This document shows, piece by piece, positions 17,084-25,729 of a stretch of 64,000 nucleotides of DNA (within the stretch, counting starts at the first letter, position 1; each line of letters opens with the position of its first letter). Position numbers and translations under genes: made by a program. Origin of the DNA: Armatimonadota bacterium (GTDB lineage: Bacteria > Armatimonadota > Fimbriimonadia > Fimbriimonadales > Fimbriimonadaceae). The stretch covers positions 345,939 to 409,938 of the forward strand of contig JAFDWQ010000005.1 of the NCBI GenBank assembly GCA_018268395.1, given 5' to 3'. The notes below the pieces were generated by a model. It did not search any database, was not told the DNA's origin, and saw only the letters and a list, made by a program, of their open reading frames with translations.

Positions 17084-20000
17084 ATGGATTCTCAGTTTTC
17101 CTTCTTACAGCTCGAGTTTCCCGAAGCCTTCGAATCCGCCTACCGGGCGGAGGCTTTGGCAAACCCGGATCCTCGGGCGGCATGCTTCTACGCACGCCGC
17201 GCCCTCGAGTTGGCCGTCACCTGGATTTACGAGAACGATCCGGCAGTTCAGCTCCCCTATCGCGAAGACCTGAGCGCACTCATCCACGAGCCGTCGTTCC
17301 GGCAGCTCGTCGGCCAGCCCGTCTTCTACAAATGCCGCGCGATCAAGGAGCTCGGCAACCTAGCAGTCCACTCCAACAAACCAATGACGGCGAACGAGTC
17401 AGTGTCAGCTGTCCGTGAGCTCTTTCACGTCTGTTACTGGCTCGTCCGCACGTACGGGAAGGGTGCGAAACCAGAACCGGGAACAACGTTCAACCCGGCT
17501 CTTCTTCCAACGGACTCGGGAGTCCCAAAGCAGACCCTGGCCGAGCTCCAAGCACTGAACGATCAGTTGGCGACAGAGCGTGAGAAGCTGTTCACAGCCC
17601 TCTCTGAGCGAGATGACTTGGACGAGCAGCTCAAGAAAGCTCGTGCGGAGCTTGCGGCAGTCAAAAAGGCAAACGAAGCGACTCCAGATCGGCACAACTA
17701 CTCCGAGGCCGAGACTCGCGACCTCTTCATTGATCTCCTGCTCTTGGAGGCAGGATGGACCCTCGACAAATCCGAAGACCGAGAATTCGAGGTTGACGGA
17801 ATGCCGAACAACGAGGGTAAGGGGTTCGTCGACTACGTCCTTTGGGGAGATGATGGCAAACCGGTCGGACTCGTGGAAGCCAAGCGCACGAAGCGGGATC
17901 CTCGCGAGGGGCAGCACCAGGCAAAGCTCTATGCCGACTGCTTGGAGAAGCGGTTCGGGCAACGGCCGGTGATCTTCTACACGAACGGCTACCAGCACTG
18001 GATGTGGGACGACGCGTCGTACCCACCCCGGGAAGTGCAGGGGTTTTTCAAGAAGGCGGAGCTTGAGCTGATGATCCAGCGGCGACTGTCGCGGAAGTTG
18101 CTGGCCCGCACGGCGATCAACGAGAAAATTGTCGAGCGCTACTACCAGACGAGGGCGATACGCCGTATCGGCGAGTCCTTCGAGCAGGACAACATGCGCC
18201 GCAGTCTGCTGGTTATGGCGACTGGCGCCGGCAAGACGCGAACGGTCATTGCCCTTGCTGACCAACTGATGCGAGCAAATTGGGCGAAGCGCGTGCTCTT
18301 CCTGGCCGACCGCGTTGCACTTGTTAACCAAGCGGTGAACGCGTTCAAAAAGCACTTGCCTGAAGCGACGACCGTCAACCTCGTCACCGAGAAGAACGTC
18401 GAAGGCAGAATCTACGTCAGTACGTACCCGACCATGATCGGCCTGATCGACGAGACGAAGGGCCAAGAGCGAATGTTTGGGCCAGGTCACTTTGACCTCA
18501 TCGTGATCGACGAGGCCCACCGCTCGATCTTCATGAAGTACAAGTCGATCTTCGACTACTTCGACAGCCTGTTGGTAGGATTGACGGCGACGCCGAAGGA
18601 CGAAGTCGACCGCAACACTTACAAGCTGTTCGAGTTGGAAGATGGCGTGCCGACCGACGCATATCCGCTTGAAGACGCGGTTCTTGACCACTACCTGGTG
18701 CCAGCGCGATCGGTGTCCGTCCCTCTGAAGTTCCACTCTGAAGGGATCAAGTACGACGACTTGTCCGATGATGAGAAGGAACAGTTTGAGCTCACCGATT
18801 GGAAGGAGCGCGACGATGTGCTCCAGAGCAAGAAGGTCGAGGCCACGGCGATCAACCAGTGGCTGTTCAACGAAGACACGGTCGACAAGGTGCTTAAGCA
18901 CCTAATGGAGCGCGGGCTGAAGGTTGACGGCGGCGATAAGCTTGGCAAGACCATCATTTTCGCCAAGAACCACGACCACGCGGTCTTCATCGCCGATCGC
19001 TTCAACAAGAACTACCCGATTTACAAGGGCGATTTCGCCAAAGTCATCGATTTTAAGACCGAGTACGCCCAGGATCTCATCGACAAGTTCAGCAGCGCGC
19101 CGAAGATGCCTCAGATCGCGATCTCAGTGGACATGCTCGACACCGGAATCGATGTTCCTGAAGTCGTGAATCTCGTCTTCTTCAAGCAAGTTCGTTCCAA
19201 AACCAAGTTCTGGCAGATGGTCGGGCGCGGCACGCGCTTGTGCCCTGACCTCTTCGGCCCAGGTCTGGACAAGAAGGAGTTCTTCATCTTTGACTACTGC
19301 GGCAATCTAGAGTTCTTCAGCCAGGATATGGAGGGCACTGACGGCACTTCTGGCATGTCGCTCTCCGCGAGGCTGTTTGCGGCTCGCTTGCAGCTGATCG
19401 CCAAGCTGAGCTCTACGGAAACGGGCGCCACAGCAGTCAGGGAGCACGTCGAACAATACGGCGAACCAAAGTCGGACGAGGAAGTGATGAAGTCCATCGT
19501 CGGAATCCTCATGGCGGAGGTTGGCTCGATGAACACGGGCAATTTCATCGTGCGTGCAAAGCGGAAGTTTGTCGAGAAGTACCAGCAAGCTGAGGAGTGG
19601 GGCGACCTAGACCCGGAAAAGCTAGCTGAGCTGGAACACGAAATCGCAGGCCTACCGACTGAGCAAGCTCCCGAAGCAGTGGAGTCCAAGCAGTTCGATC
19701 TGACAATGCTCCGAGTCCAACTGGCGCTCCTCAATTCATCGCCCACCTACAAGCGGCTGAAGCAACAAGTGCAGGACATTGCCGGAGCTTTAGAGGAGTC
19801 GGCCGACATTCCAGCAATCAAGGCTCAGATGAACCTCATCGAGGACTTACAGAACGATGGATGGTGGGAGGATGTGACTGTTCCGATGCTGGAGATGGTC
19901 AGGCTCCGATTGCGCACACTGGTCAAGCTCATCGAACGACAAAAGGGCAATCCGGTCTACACAGACTTTGGCGACGAGATGGGCGAGGAGTCCGAGGTCA

Positions 20001-20491
20001 CCTTGCCTGGATTTACGAGCGCCGTCAGCTTTGAGCGATTTCGCGAGAAGGCACGTGCCTTTCTGCGGGCGCACCAAGACAAGGAAGCGATCCAGAAACT
20101 CCGCCTGAACGAGCCGATGACCGAAGCAGATCTTGCCCAGTTGCAGGAGATCCTAGTTGAAAGCGGAACAGGCGACGAGGAGACAATCCAAAAGGCTTCG
20201 GAGCAGGGGCTTGGATTATTCGTGCGATCCCTGGTCGGGCTAGATCGAGAGGCTGCGAAGTGCGCGTTCAACGAGTTTCTTGTCGGTAGGGAGCTGAATC
20301 CGAACCAGATCGAATTCATCGATCTGATCATCAACTATCTCACGGAACACGGGGTGATGGAGCCGCGGGCACTGTACGAGTCCCCCTTTACGGACATCAA
20401 TCCCCTCGGCCCCGATGGGGTCTTCGAGTCAGGTTGGGTCGACAAGATCATCGGCGCGCTCACCTCAATCCGAGAACACGCCCTGGCATAG
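17084..20491 (+). CDS. hsdR: type I restriction endonuclease subunit R
   Basis: An 1135-residue HsdR, the motor and nuclease of the type I complex. The N-terminus (about 1-120) is a DUF4145/HEPN-like helical domain (FYARRALELAVTWIYEND), followed by a coiled coil (about 150-200). The nuclease has a D...ExK site (FVDYVLWG ... VGLVEAKR, about 248-268). The helicase has Walker A ATGAGKTRT (about 377), DEAHRS (about 475), LTATPKDE (about 505) and QMVGRGTRLC (about 713). A C-terminal coupling domain ends the protein. It closes the operon; together with hsdM and hsdS it gives a complete system. Confidence 0.95.
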   Translation: MDSQFSFLQLEFPEAFESAYRAEALANPDPRAACFYARRALELAVTWIYENDPAVQLPYREDLSALIHEPSFRQLVGQPVFYKCRAIKELGNLAVHSNKPMTANESVSAVRELFHVCYWLVRTYGKGAKPEPGTTFNPALLPTDSGVPKQTLAELQALNDQLATEREKLFTALSERDDLDEQLKKARAELAAVKKANEATPDRHNYSEAETRDLFIDLLLLEAGWTLDKSEDREFEVDGMPNNEGKGFVDYVLWGDDGKPVGLVEAKRTKRDPREGQHQAKLYADCLEKRFGQRPVIFYTNGYQHWMWDDASYPPREVQGFFKKAELELMIQRRLSRKLLARTAINEKIVERYYQTRAIRRIGESFEQDNMRRSLLVMATGAGKTRTVIALADQLMRANWAKRVLFLADRVALVNQAVNAFKKHLPEATTVNLVTEKNVEGRIYVSTYPTMIGLIDETKGQERMFGPGHFDLIVIDEAHRSIFMKYKSIFDYFDSLLVGLTATPKDEVDRNTYKLFELEDGVPTDAYPLEDAVLDHYLVPARSVSVPLKFHSEGIKYDDLSDDEKEQFELTDWKERDDVLQSKKVEATAINQWLFNEDTVDKVLKHLMERGLKVDGGDKLGKTIIFAKNHDHAVFIADRFNKNYPIYKGDFAKVIDFKTEYAQDLIDKFSSAPKMPQIAISVDMLDTGIDVPEVVNLVFFKQVRSKTKFWQMVGRGTRLCPDLFGPGLDKKEFFIFDYCGNLEFFSQDMEGTDGTSGMSLSARLFAARLQLIAKLSSTETGATAVREHVEQYGEPKSDEEVMKSIVGILMAEVGSMNTGNFIVRAKRKFVEKYQQAEEWGDLDPEKLAELEHEIAGLPTEQAPEAVESKQFDLTMLRVQLALLNSSPTYKRLKQQVQDIAGALEESADIPAIKAQMNLIEDLQNDGWWEDVTVPMLEMVRLRLRTLVKLIERQKGNPVYTDFGDEMGEESEVTLPGFTSAVSFERFREKARAFLRAHQDKEAIQKLRLNEPMTEADLAQLQEILVESGTGDEETIQKASEQGLGLFVRSLVGLDREAAKCAFNEFLVGRELNPNQIEFIDLIINYLTEHGVMEPRALYESPFTDINPLGPDGVFESGWVDKIIGALTSIREHALA

Positions 20492-20527
20492 GATTGCCCT
20501 GGCCAATTCCGTGCCAGGGCTTCATTC

Positions 20528-21121
20528 TCACTTGTCTGATGCTTGAACAGGCTCAAGTAGTCGTAACCTGTTGCCCGCAGCAGCCCACGAATCACGAATC
20601 GACTTCTTGTACTTGGGCAGCACCCCAACAAAGTCGACTGATGTAACTCGGCGGTCTTTACAGATTCGATCGATTGACTTTGTGTAGCGAGAGATGGTGG
20701 GGGTATTCGAGGCCGAGTCATCTCCCCCGTCGGTCATCACGGTGACCTGTACGCGGTCAGCGGTCGTTGCGGATAGCCGGGCCGAAACAGCCTCTGCCAT
20801 GTCAACGAAGTTCGTGCCTCGGCGCTTATCCGACGAGTCGGTTCCTCGTTTCAATCTGGAAACGATGGCCTCGATTGGCGTCGAGTCAATTTCTCCCGCG
20901 AGAAGTTCTTCAGTGGTAGACCCCATCCTGTAGAGGCTGAACGTCGTACTGGGATCCGCTGACTCCAGCCTCGATACGACAACTGCTTGTTGTTGAGCAC
21001 GCTCGGCTCGGGTGCTTCCGCTGTAGTCGACGACGAGCACAAGTTCAGTTCTGCTCCCGTGGATGCAAGCGGCCTGGCACAGAACCACCGCGATCAATAT
21101 GAGGGACGAGTAGCCCTTCAC
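20528..21121 (-). CDS. von Willebrand factor A lipoprotein
   Basis: A 197-residue exported protein. A hydrophobic N-terminal signal ends at Cys19 (VLCQAAC), a possible lipoprotein site. A VWA domain follows, with an intact MIDAS metal site DYSGS (Asp32, Ser34, Ser36), a Thr near residue 98 in RGTNFVDMAE and VTVMTDGGDD near residue 127. The GTG start at 21121 overlaps the stop of the upstream membrane-protein gene. It probably acts with that protein at the membrane; the partner and ligand are unknown. It converges on hsdR, 36 bases away. Confidence 0.8.
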   Translation of the reverse strand: MKGYSSLILIAVVLCQAACIHGSRTELVLVVDYSGSTRAERAQQQAVVVSRLESADPSTTFSLYRMGSTTEELLAGEIDSTPIEAIVSRLKRGTDSSDKRRGTNFVDMAEAVSARLSATTADRVQVTVMTDGGDDSASNTPTISRYTKSIDRICKDRRVTSVDFVGVLPKYKKSIRDSWAAAGNRLRLLEPVQASDK

Positions 21122-22335
21122 AGTCCGTTCTCCTTGTCGGCCCGGCGAAATCGCTTCGTCGCATCCTGCGCCTGGGCCTTCCAGCCAGCGAATCGAGCGT
21201 GTCTCCGATGGATTCGGAGGTCTGCCTTATGTTCCTCGGGCATGTCGGGAGATTCCGGAGTCTCTGAGTGATGCCTGTCAATCACCCCGGCAAGCGTACG
21301 TTGAACCTCTTGGATCTTCGGATCCAGCCGATCGAGCTCGCGCTCGATCGTTTTCACTGTGTTGAGCGACTCGATGGCGTTTCGCACTTCCAGATAGTGG
21401 CGTTGGTCTTCCATCTCGGCGCGCTCGTGCCTTCTCTGCTCGGCTTCGATTCGCCGCGATGATTCAATTGCGTAAGCGTCGTTGAAAGCGACAACACTCG
21501 CACCCACGACATAGACGGAGCTCAGACAGCAACCAATCAGAAAGGCCAGCCAAAAAGGCGTCGCGTGCGCTGGATCGACAAGTGCGCGTGCGGCATTGAC
21601 AGCAAGGATTGCCTTGGCGTCGATGAGAGCCACCGCGAAGATGCACGCACTAGAAACGGTCATTGCTGTCGTAAGGGCCAATCTTGGCTTCATCCGATCG
21701 GCCGAGGCGGCCATTGTTCCGGCGCGCTTCCACGTTGGATGCACCGTGAGGAAGACACCTGCCACGATCACCGCAGCGAGTGCCATCGAGATCAACAGGG
21801 CAATTGGATTGAAGGCGAGTTGTTTTGGTGGCGTTTGCATGACCACTGCACCCATGCCGACGGTAGCCAGAACGAAGCACCCGACCATTCCGGCCCATTT
21901 GAGAATTTGACTTCCCCCAAGGGCCGAGGTGTGCACTCCGGCTAGCCCCGCACGGTCAGCTGCATCGGCCTCGTGCAGCTTTGTGATCGCGTAGACGTCC
22001 TGAACTGAAGTGTGACCAGGCACGTACTCCAGACCAAGCACGGCGAGAGCCTTGACAGCCACCTCGTTAGCCGCGCACAGGTCGGACTCCAAGGTCACCC
22101 TTTGTGTGAGTAGCTTCTGGAGCCGCTCCGACTCAATTGACTCAACAAGGTCGATTTGCCGACCCTTCCTTTCGATGTGCCGCCGATGTTCCGACAAGCG
22201 CTCATCCAGTTTCGCCTCGTGGATGGCCTCGCGCTCGGCGTGAGTGTGCAGCCATTCTTGGATCTCGTGGTCGAGCCCGGCTTGCTTGGCGTCGCGCTCG
22301 GCAGATTGGTGAGTTTGTTTTCCGTTGCTTTCCAT
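21118..22335 (-). CDS. membrane protein flanked by coiled coils
   Basis: A 405-residue protein. Residues about 1-110 are highly charged and helical, consistent with a coiled coil (HEIQEWLHTHAEREAIHEAK; RRHIERKGRQIDLVES). Four hydrophobic segments follow at about 140-160, 170-190, 210-235 and 245-270, then a second charged helix (RIEAEQRRHERAEMEDQRHY). I chose ATG 22335 because it follows the HTH gene's stop by 4 bases with GGTGA upstream. Co-translated with the VWA lipoprotein. Function unknown. Confidence 0.75.
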   Translation of the reverse strand: MESNGKQTHQSAERDAKQAGLDHEIQEWLHTHAEREAIHEAKLDERLSEHRRHIERKGRQIDLVESIESERLQKLLTQRVTLESDLCAANEVAVKALAVLGLEYVPGHTSVQDVYAITKLHEADAADRAGLAGVHTSALGGSQILKWAGMVGCFVLATVGMGAVVMQTPPKQLAFNPIALLISMALAAVIVAGVFLTVHPTWKRAGTMAASADRMKPRLALTTAMTVSSACIFAVALIDAKAILAVNAARALVDPAHATPFWLAFLIGCCLSSVYVVGASVVAFNDAYAIESSRRIEAEQRRHERAEMEDQRHYLEVRNAIESLNTVKTIERELDRLDPKIQEVQRTLAGVIDRHHSETPESPDMPEEHKADLRIHRRHARFAGWKAQAQDATKRFRRADKENGL

Positions 22336-22339
22336 GATT

Positions 22340-22579
22340 TCACCGCGACCGGCTGAAGGTGTGGAAGCTTCGCGATTCGACTTGCGCGTCCCTGGATTCT
22401 CTCGCCTGGACGAATGCGTCCAGTTGGGCCGAGGTGATGCGACGAGCGCGCCCGATCGTGATGCTTTCCAGTTCACCGGATTCGATGAGTCGGTACACGA
22501 ACGCCCGCGAGAGCGAAAGAAGCCGGCAGGCCTCCATGACTGTGTAGGCGAGCTTCGAATGATTCATGTGCTGACTCAT
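22340..22579 (-). CDS. excisionase-family DNA-binding protein
   Basis: A 79-residue winged-helix protein of the excisionase/MerR type: AYTVMEACRLLSLSRAFVYR then RARRITSAQLDAFV. It leads the operon with the membrane protein and VWA lipoprotein genes. Either ATG 22579 or ATG 22567 may be the start. Its fold type is the same as the N-terminal domain of the helicase at 8376, and the two genes share an upstream 11-mer, which suggests a common or reciprocal control. Confidence 0.8.
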   Translation of the reverse strand: MSQHMNHSKLAYTVMEACRLLSLSRAFVYRLIESGELESITIGRARRITSAQLDAFVQARESRDAQVESRSFHTFSRSR

Positions 22580-22629
22580 GCGGCGATGGTCACACGGTGC
22601 GTTCTTAGGTTCCGAATTGACGCCAGATT

Positions 22630-22654
22630 CTTTAGCCGGGACTAAAGCGCTTGC
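22630..22654 (-). promoter_or_regulatory. operator-like inverted repeat
   Basis: A perfect inverted repeat, CTTTAG-TCCCGG-CTAAAG on the minus strand (22647 to 22630), lies upstream of the excisionase-type gene and is directly preceded by TGCAAGCGCTT (22654 to 22644). The same 11-mer occurs ahead of the helicase gene at 8307. Regulatory role inferred from position and symmetry. Confidence 0.45.
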
Positions 22655-22952
22655 ACCGATGGCGAGCGACTTGTGCCTCAGAGTGAAGCTGATAGAGTCG
22701 GATAGCGGTGGCTCTCAACGGGCCGATGCACCAGAGACCGTGCGCCACAAAGCACGCTGGTTGTCGGCCCTTACGGAGCCACCATACGAACACCGAATCA
22801 ATCAAAGTTCCCGCTGGGTCTCATCGACGCGCTTACGGTCCCCAATCAAAAAAGCGATGTGTGGCAGATTTCCTCATTCGCGATAATGGTAAGATCTTGC
22901 TTCTCGACCGTCTGGCGATCGGCCGCATTCTTGCACTGTGGTTTCCCCACCA
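22655..22952. other. intergenic stretch without recognisable gene
   Basis: About 300 bases between the HTH operon and immunity gene A. Short open frames exist on the plus strand, but none has convincing composition or a ribosome binding site. No RNA structure was recognised. Confidence 0.4.
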
Positions 22953-23444
22953 TTACATCCTGAACATAGGCTGGATTTTGCCGCTAGACTTATCAACAAT
23001 GATCGTTAGGGAGTCGCTTCGATTGGCATTTGTGTACGTGGCCGCGAAGACTCCAGAGAAATCATCAATTGTTACTGTAACCGGGAAACGCAGTTCATAG
23101 TGGAGTGCTACCTTCAGTGTCTCAAGCAGCATTGTCGTTCTCTTTGCCCAGCTCTTTGACTTCCGGCTCCGCCTGTTACCGGAGCTGTCCCCAAAACCCT
23201 GAGTTTCGAGGCCCTCATGTTGCCGCACAGGAGCGGAAACAATACTTGGACTATGGCCCGACGATTTCACTATCAGCGTCAGGGCCTCATCGGCCCAGAC
23301 TGCCTGCAAAGTAAAAGCCCTTGGCACCGTCTTGCCAAGGATTGAATTGTTCGCGCACCTGTAGAGAGCCATGGCTTCGGGCCCCGACAGTATTTGGGGC
23401 GACACCAGAGGAAGCCCCGAAAGAGCAATTAGCAGCGTCATCAT
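22953..23444 (-). CDS. putative exported immunity protein of Rhs tip A
   Basis: A 163-residue protein with a hydrophobic N-terminal signal (MMTLLIALSGLPLVS), so it is probably periplasmic or surface-exposed. It starts 20 bases after the stop of the tip A toxin gene on the same strand, the standard position of a cognate immunity gene, with AAGGA about 12 bases upstream. No family recognised. It is AT-richer than the tip's conserved part, matching the toxin half. An exported immunity protein suggests that the toxin acts outside the cytoplasm. Confidence 0.65.
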   Translation of the reverse strand: MMTLLIALSGLPLVSPQILSGPEAMALYRCANNSILGKTVPRAFTLQAVWADEALTLIVKSSGHSPSIVSAPVRQHEGLETQGFGDSSGNRRSRKSKSWAKRTTMLLETLKVALHYELRFPVTVTIDDFSGVFAATYTNANRSDSLTIIVDKSSGKIQPMFRM

Positions 23445-23464
23445 TTATAGAAATAATCCTTATG

Positions 23465-24319
23465 TTATCTAATTCCGTACCTAGCACATTCCTTAGGGAT
23501 TGGGCAGTTGTTTCGCTTGAAGAAAATGCATTCCGAGCGCAGAAAAACGTCGACATCGCTTTCGCACTGTGCTGGATTCGCGGCCCTTTTGCACTTGCTC
23601 TTGGAGTTGATCGCACACGAATAGCTAATCATGTGTGCTTCACACTCCCGCGGATTGCCATCACTGTTAGTTGGACCATCTGGCCGTCCGTTACAAGTCG
23701 CCGTGTTGCGAGCATGCCACAACTCGTGTTTTGCAATACATTCTAAGATGAAGGACGGTGGCTTATGGCCCAAACCCTTCTTAAGTACACCGGCGTAGAC
23801 GCACACGTATGGTGAGCCGCAACAGCATATTGTTTCACCCACTGGGGCACCACCTGTCCTATCCATTTCATCCAAGTGCCCTCTTTCGAGACTTTCGCAA
23901 ATGCCTTCGCATTTTGCTATGTAAAGAATAAGGCCAATCTGGGCACTAAGGCCGGTAAAGTCGGAGAATGCTTGCGGCATCGCAGATGCATAGATGTACG
24001 CTGACTCTTTGGGCCAGATGGGATCCACGGTCATCCATCTTCCGAGGTTTTGGCGATAGTGCCTGGCCCTGACGTACGTCCTGCGGCTGGTGTCCTTGTA
24101 GTAGCCGAGGGTGCCCACGTACTGGAACGGTGTCGCGCTGGAGCCGGACCTGAGTTCGCCGTACGGCCAGTACTCCCAAGAATCGGTCACCGATTGCGCG
24201 TTGTCGAGCAGGGCCACGGTCGATCCAAGCGGGTCGGGGACGAAGTCCTTCCGCACCCCGCCCCTCACCTCAGAGACGACCTCGCCGTCCACGACCGTGT
24301 ACCGAGCCTTCATCGGCAT
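23465..24319 (-). CDS. Rhs tip A: Rhs C-terminal core plus metallopeptidase-like toxin
   Basis: A 284-residue orphan Rhs tip. Residues 1-100 are the conserved Rhs end (VVSEVRGGVRKDFVPDPLGS, WEYWPYGE, GYYKDTSRRTYVRARHYRQ, WMTVDP). From about 105 a variable domain begins. It is cysteine-rich and contains HELWH at 198-202 with Glu225/Glu227 downstream, an HExxH zinc-peptidase signature. No Rhs core precedes it on its strand: the neighbouring gene is a divergent methyltransferase. It has its own ATG but no good ribosome binding site. Its first 270 bases are nearly identical to tip B in inverse orientation. I infer a silent toxin cassette. Confidence 0.8.
   Translation of the reverse strand: MPMKARYTVVDGEVVSEVRGGVRKDFVPDPLGSTVALLDNAQSVTDSWEYWPYGELRSGSSATPFQYVGTLGYYKDTSRRTYVRARHYRQNLGRWMTVDPIWPKESAYIYASAMPQAFSDFTGLSAQIGLILYIAKCEGICESLERGHLDEMDRTGGAPVGETICCCGSPYVCVYAGVLKKGLGHKPPSFILECIAKHELWHARNTATCNGRPDGPTNSDGNPRECEAHMISYSCAINSKSKCKRAANPAQCESDVDVFLRSECIFFKRNNCPIPKECARYGIR
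24090..24242. repeat. inverted repeat copy 1 (tip A)
   Basis: A 153-base segment perfectly identical, in inverse orientation, to 32878-33030 in tip B. Similarity with a few mismatches continues on both sides, to about 24050 and 24312. It codes for the conserved Rhs end. Confidence 0.95.
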
Positions 24320-24373
24320 GATCTGACGGACATTGTACGACAGTTTTCAGGTGCCGGATACAATCCGGACTCA

Positions 24374-24970
24374 GTGTCGTTCCGAGAGCAGTGGTACAGC
24401 GACGAACAAGCCCGGTTCCTGGCCGTGCTCGCCAGACTTTGCCGTCCGCTTGAAGGGTCAGTCCTCGAATTCGGCAGTTGGGAAGGTAAAAGTACATGCG
24501 CCATCGCAAACTCAGTGCATCCACAAGTCGTGACTGCAGTCGACACGTGGCAGGGTAGTGCGGACGAAGACCCCGAGCACGTCTCAGTCAAAGCCGCGAA
24601 GGAGCGAGACGTCAAGGCCATGTTCGATTCGAACGTGCGGGCTCTGACCGCAGGCAATATCCGCGCCGTCGTCGAGGATTGTCACCGCTTCATGGAAGAT
24701 TACGCCAGCCCGGTGAAGTTCTGTCACATCGATGCGAGCCACGACTACGACAGCGTGAGCCGCTCCATTAGGGCCGTGCTTCCGAACCTCGTTGAAGGAG
24801 GGATCCTTTGCGGCGACGACTTCATCAACGCCAGCAGCCTGGCTCCCGGATTGAACGGCGGAGTCGAGCGGGCAGTTCGAGAGTGCCTGCCCGGGTTCCT
24901 GTCTCGCGGAAACCTTTGGTATTGGATCACGACTGCCAGGCGCATGGCCCTTCTACACGGATCCGGGTAA
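24374..24970 (+). CDS. class I SAM-dependent methyltransferase
   Basis: A 198-residue methyltransferase-like protein. LEFGSWEGKSTCAIA (about 32-46) is a motif-I-type SAM site; VTAVDTWQGS and FCHIDASHDYDSVSRSI, with the metal-type Asp/His pattern, and GGILCGDDF follow. This layout resembles methyltransferases and hydroxylase-like proteins found in sugar and cephalosporin clusters. The start is uncertain: GTG 24374 is the first sensible one, only 55 bases from the divergent start of tip A, and the N-terminus may have been trimmed by rearrangement. It overlaps the next, converging gene by 18 bases. A role with the glycosyltransferases is likely. Confidence 0.75.
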   Translation: MSFREQWYSDEQARFLAVLARLCRPLEGSVLEFGSWEGKSTCAIANSVHPQVVTAVDTWQGSADEDPEHVSVKAAKERDVKAMFDSNVRALTAGNIRAVVEDCHRFMEDYASPVKFCHIDASHDYDSVSRSIRAVLPNLVEGGILCGDDFINASSLAPGLNGGVERAVRECLPGFLSRGNLWYWITTARRMALLHGSG

Positions 24971-25678
24971 GACTGGGTGGAGGTACGTCGCTCCCACGTC
25001 GGTCGCGCGAAAAAGACCCGAAAACCTCATCCAAGAATCCGCCCTCATCTCGAACAGTGCGCCTGCGTAATCCGGATACCTGTCGGCGGCCGGATGCAGA
25101 CGCGTCAAGTCGGCCTTGCGCCAGCGGTCTGCCTCGATAAGATAGCACTGGTCGGAGAACCCTCGACCGATCGAATAGCCACGGCGTTCTGCGACCGAAA
25201 CGGAGCGGACTTCCCGCAGGTTCCCGTTCCAAACAGGGTTCACGCATGCTGTTTCCAGATCTTCCGATAGAAGCCGGCATCCTCTGCCGACCCAGTCGCT
25301 CTGGTGGCCTAAGGCCGCATCGCTCGCGTAATGCACGAGGAACCTCGTCTCGCAAAGCCGGATCCCGACAAGTTCGGCGGACGAGTACCAAAGCCCTCGC
25401 CCAAGATCGGCCGCAACGAGGTCGAACGAAGCGAGGACGGGCTCAAGGCAGTCGGGAACAAAGATGGCTGATGTTGCGAGGCCCTTCTTGACCAGGTGAT
25501 CGGCCGCCTTCATGGCCGCGACCGGGTCCTTCACGTTGTTCACCAAGATCCTCCGCTCTTCGAAAGGGGTTTCGTGCCGATCGATCAAGGACGCGAAGTG
25601 GCGTTCTTCGAGCACCTGCCGCCAGTCTGCTTCCCAGCACTTCGTTTCGAACGTCACGGACAGATCGTTACTCAACAA
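24953..25678 (-). CDS. uncharacterised protein beside glycosyltransferases
   Basis: A 241-residue protein of unrecognised family, with no signal or membrane segment. It has the look of a nucleotide-sugar-linked alpha/beta protein (RRILVNNVKDPVAAMKAADH, FDLVAADLGRGLWYSSAELV, GFSDQCYLIEADRWRKADL). It is divergent from the large glycosyltransferase gene, 51 bases away, and converges on the methyltransferase. It may be a glycosyltransferase-like or sugar-modifying protein; this is inferred from context. Confidence 0.6.
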   Translation of the reverse strand: MLSNDLSVTFETKCWEADWRQVLEERHFASLIDRHETPFEERRILVNNVKDPVAAMKAADHLVKKGLATSAIFVPDCLEPVLASFDLVAADLGRGLWYSSAELVGIRLCETRFLVHYASDAALGHQSDWVGRGCRLLSEDLETACVNPVWNGNLREVRSVSVAERRGYSIGRGFSDQCYLIEADRWRKADLTRLHPAADRYPDYAGALFEMRADSWMRFSGLFRATDVGATYLHPVLPGSV

Positions 25679-25729
25679 TCCGCATCATGACGGATCGTAG
25701 CGACCGTTCCTATTGTATGATTTTCATCC

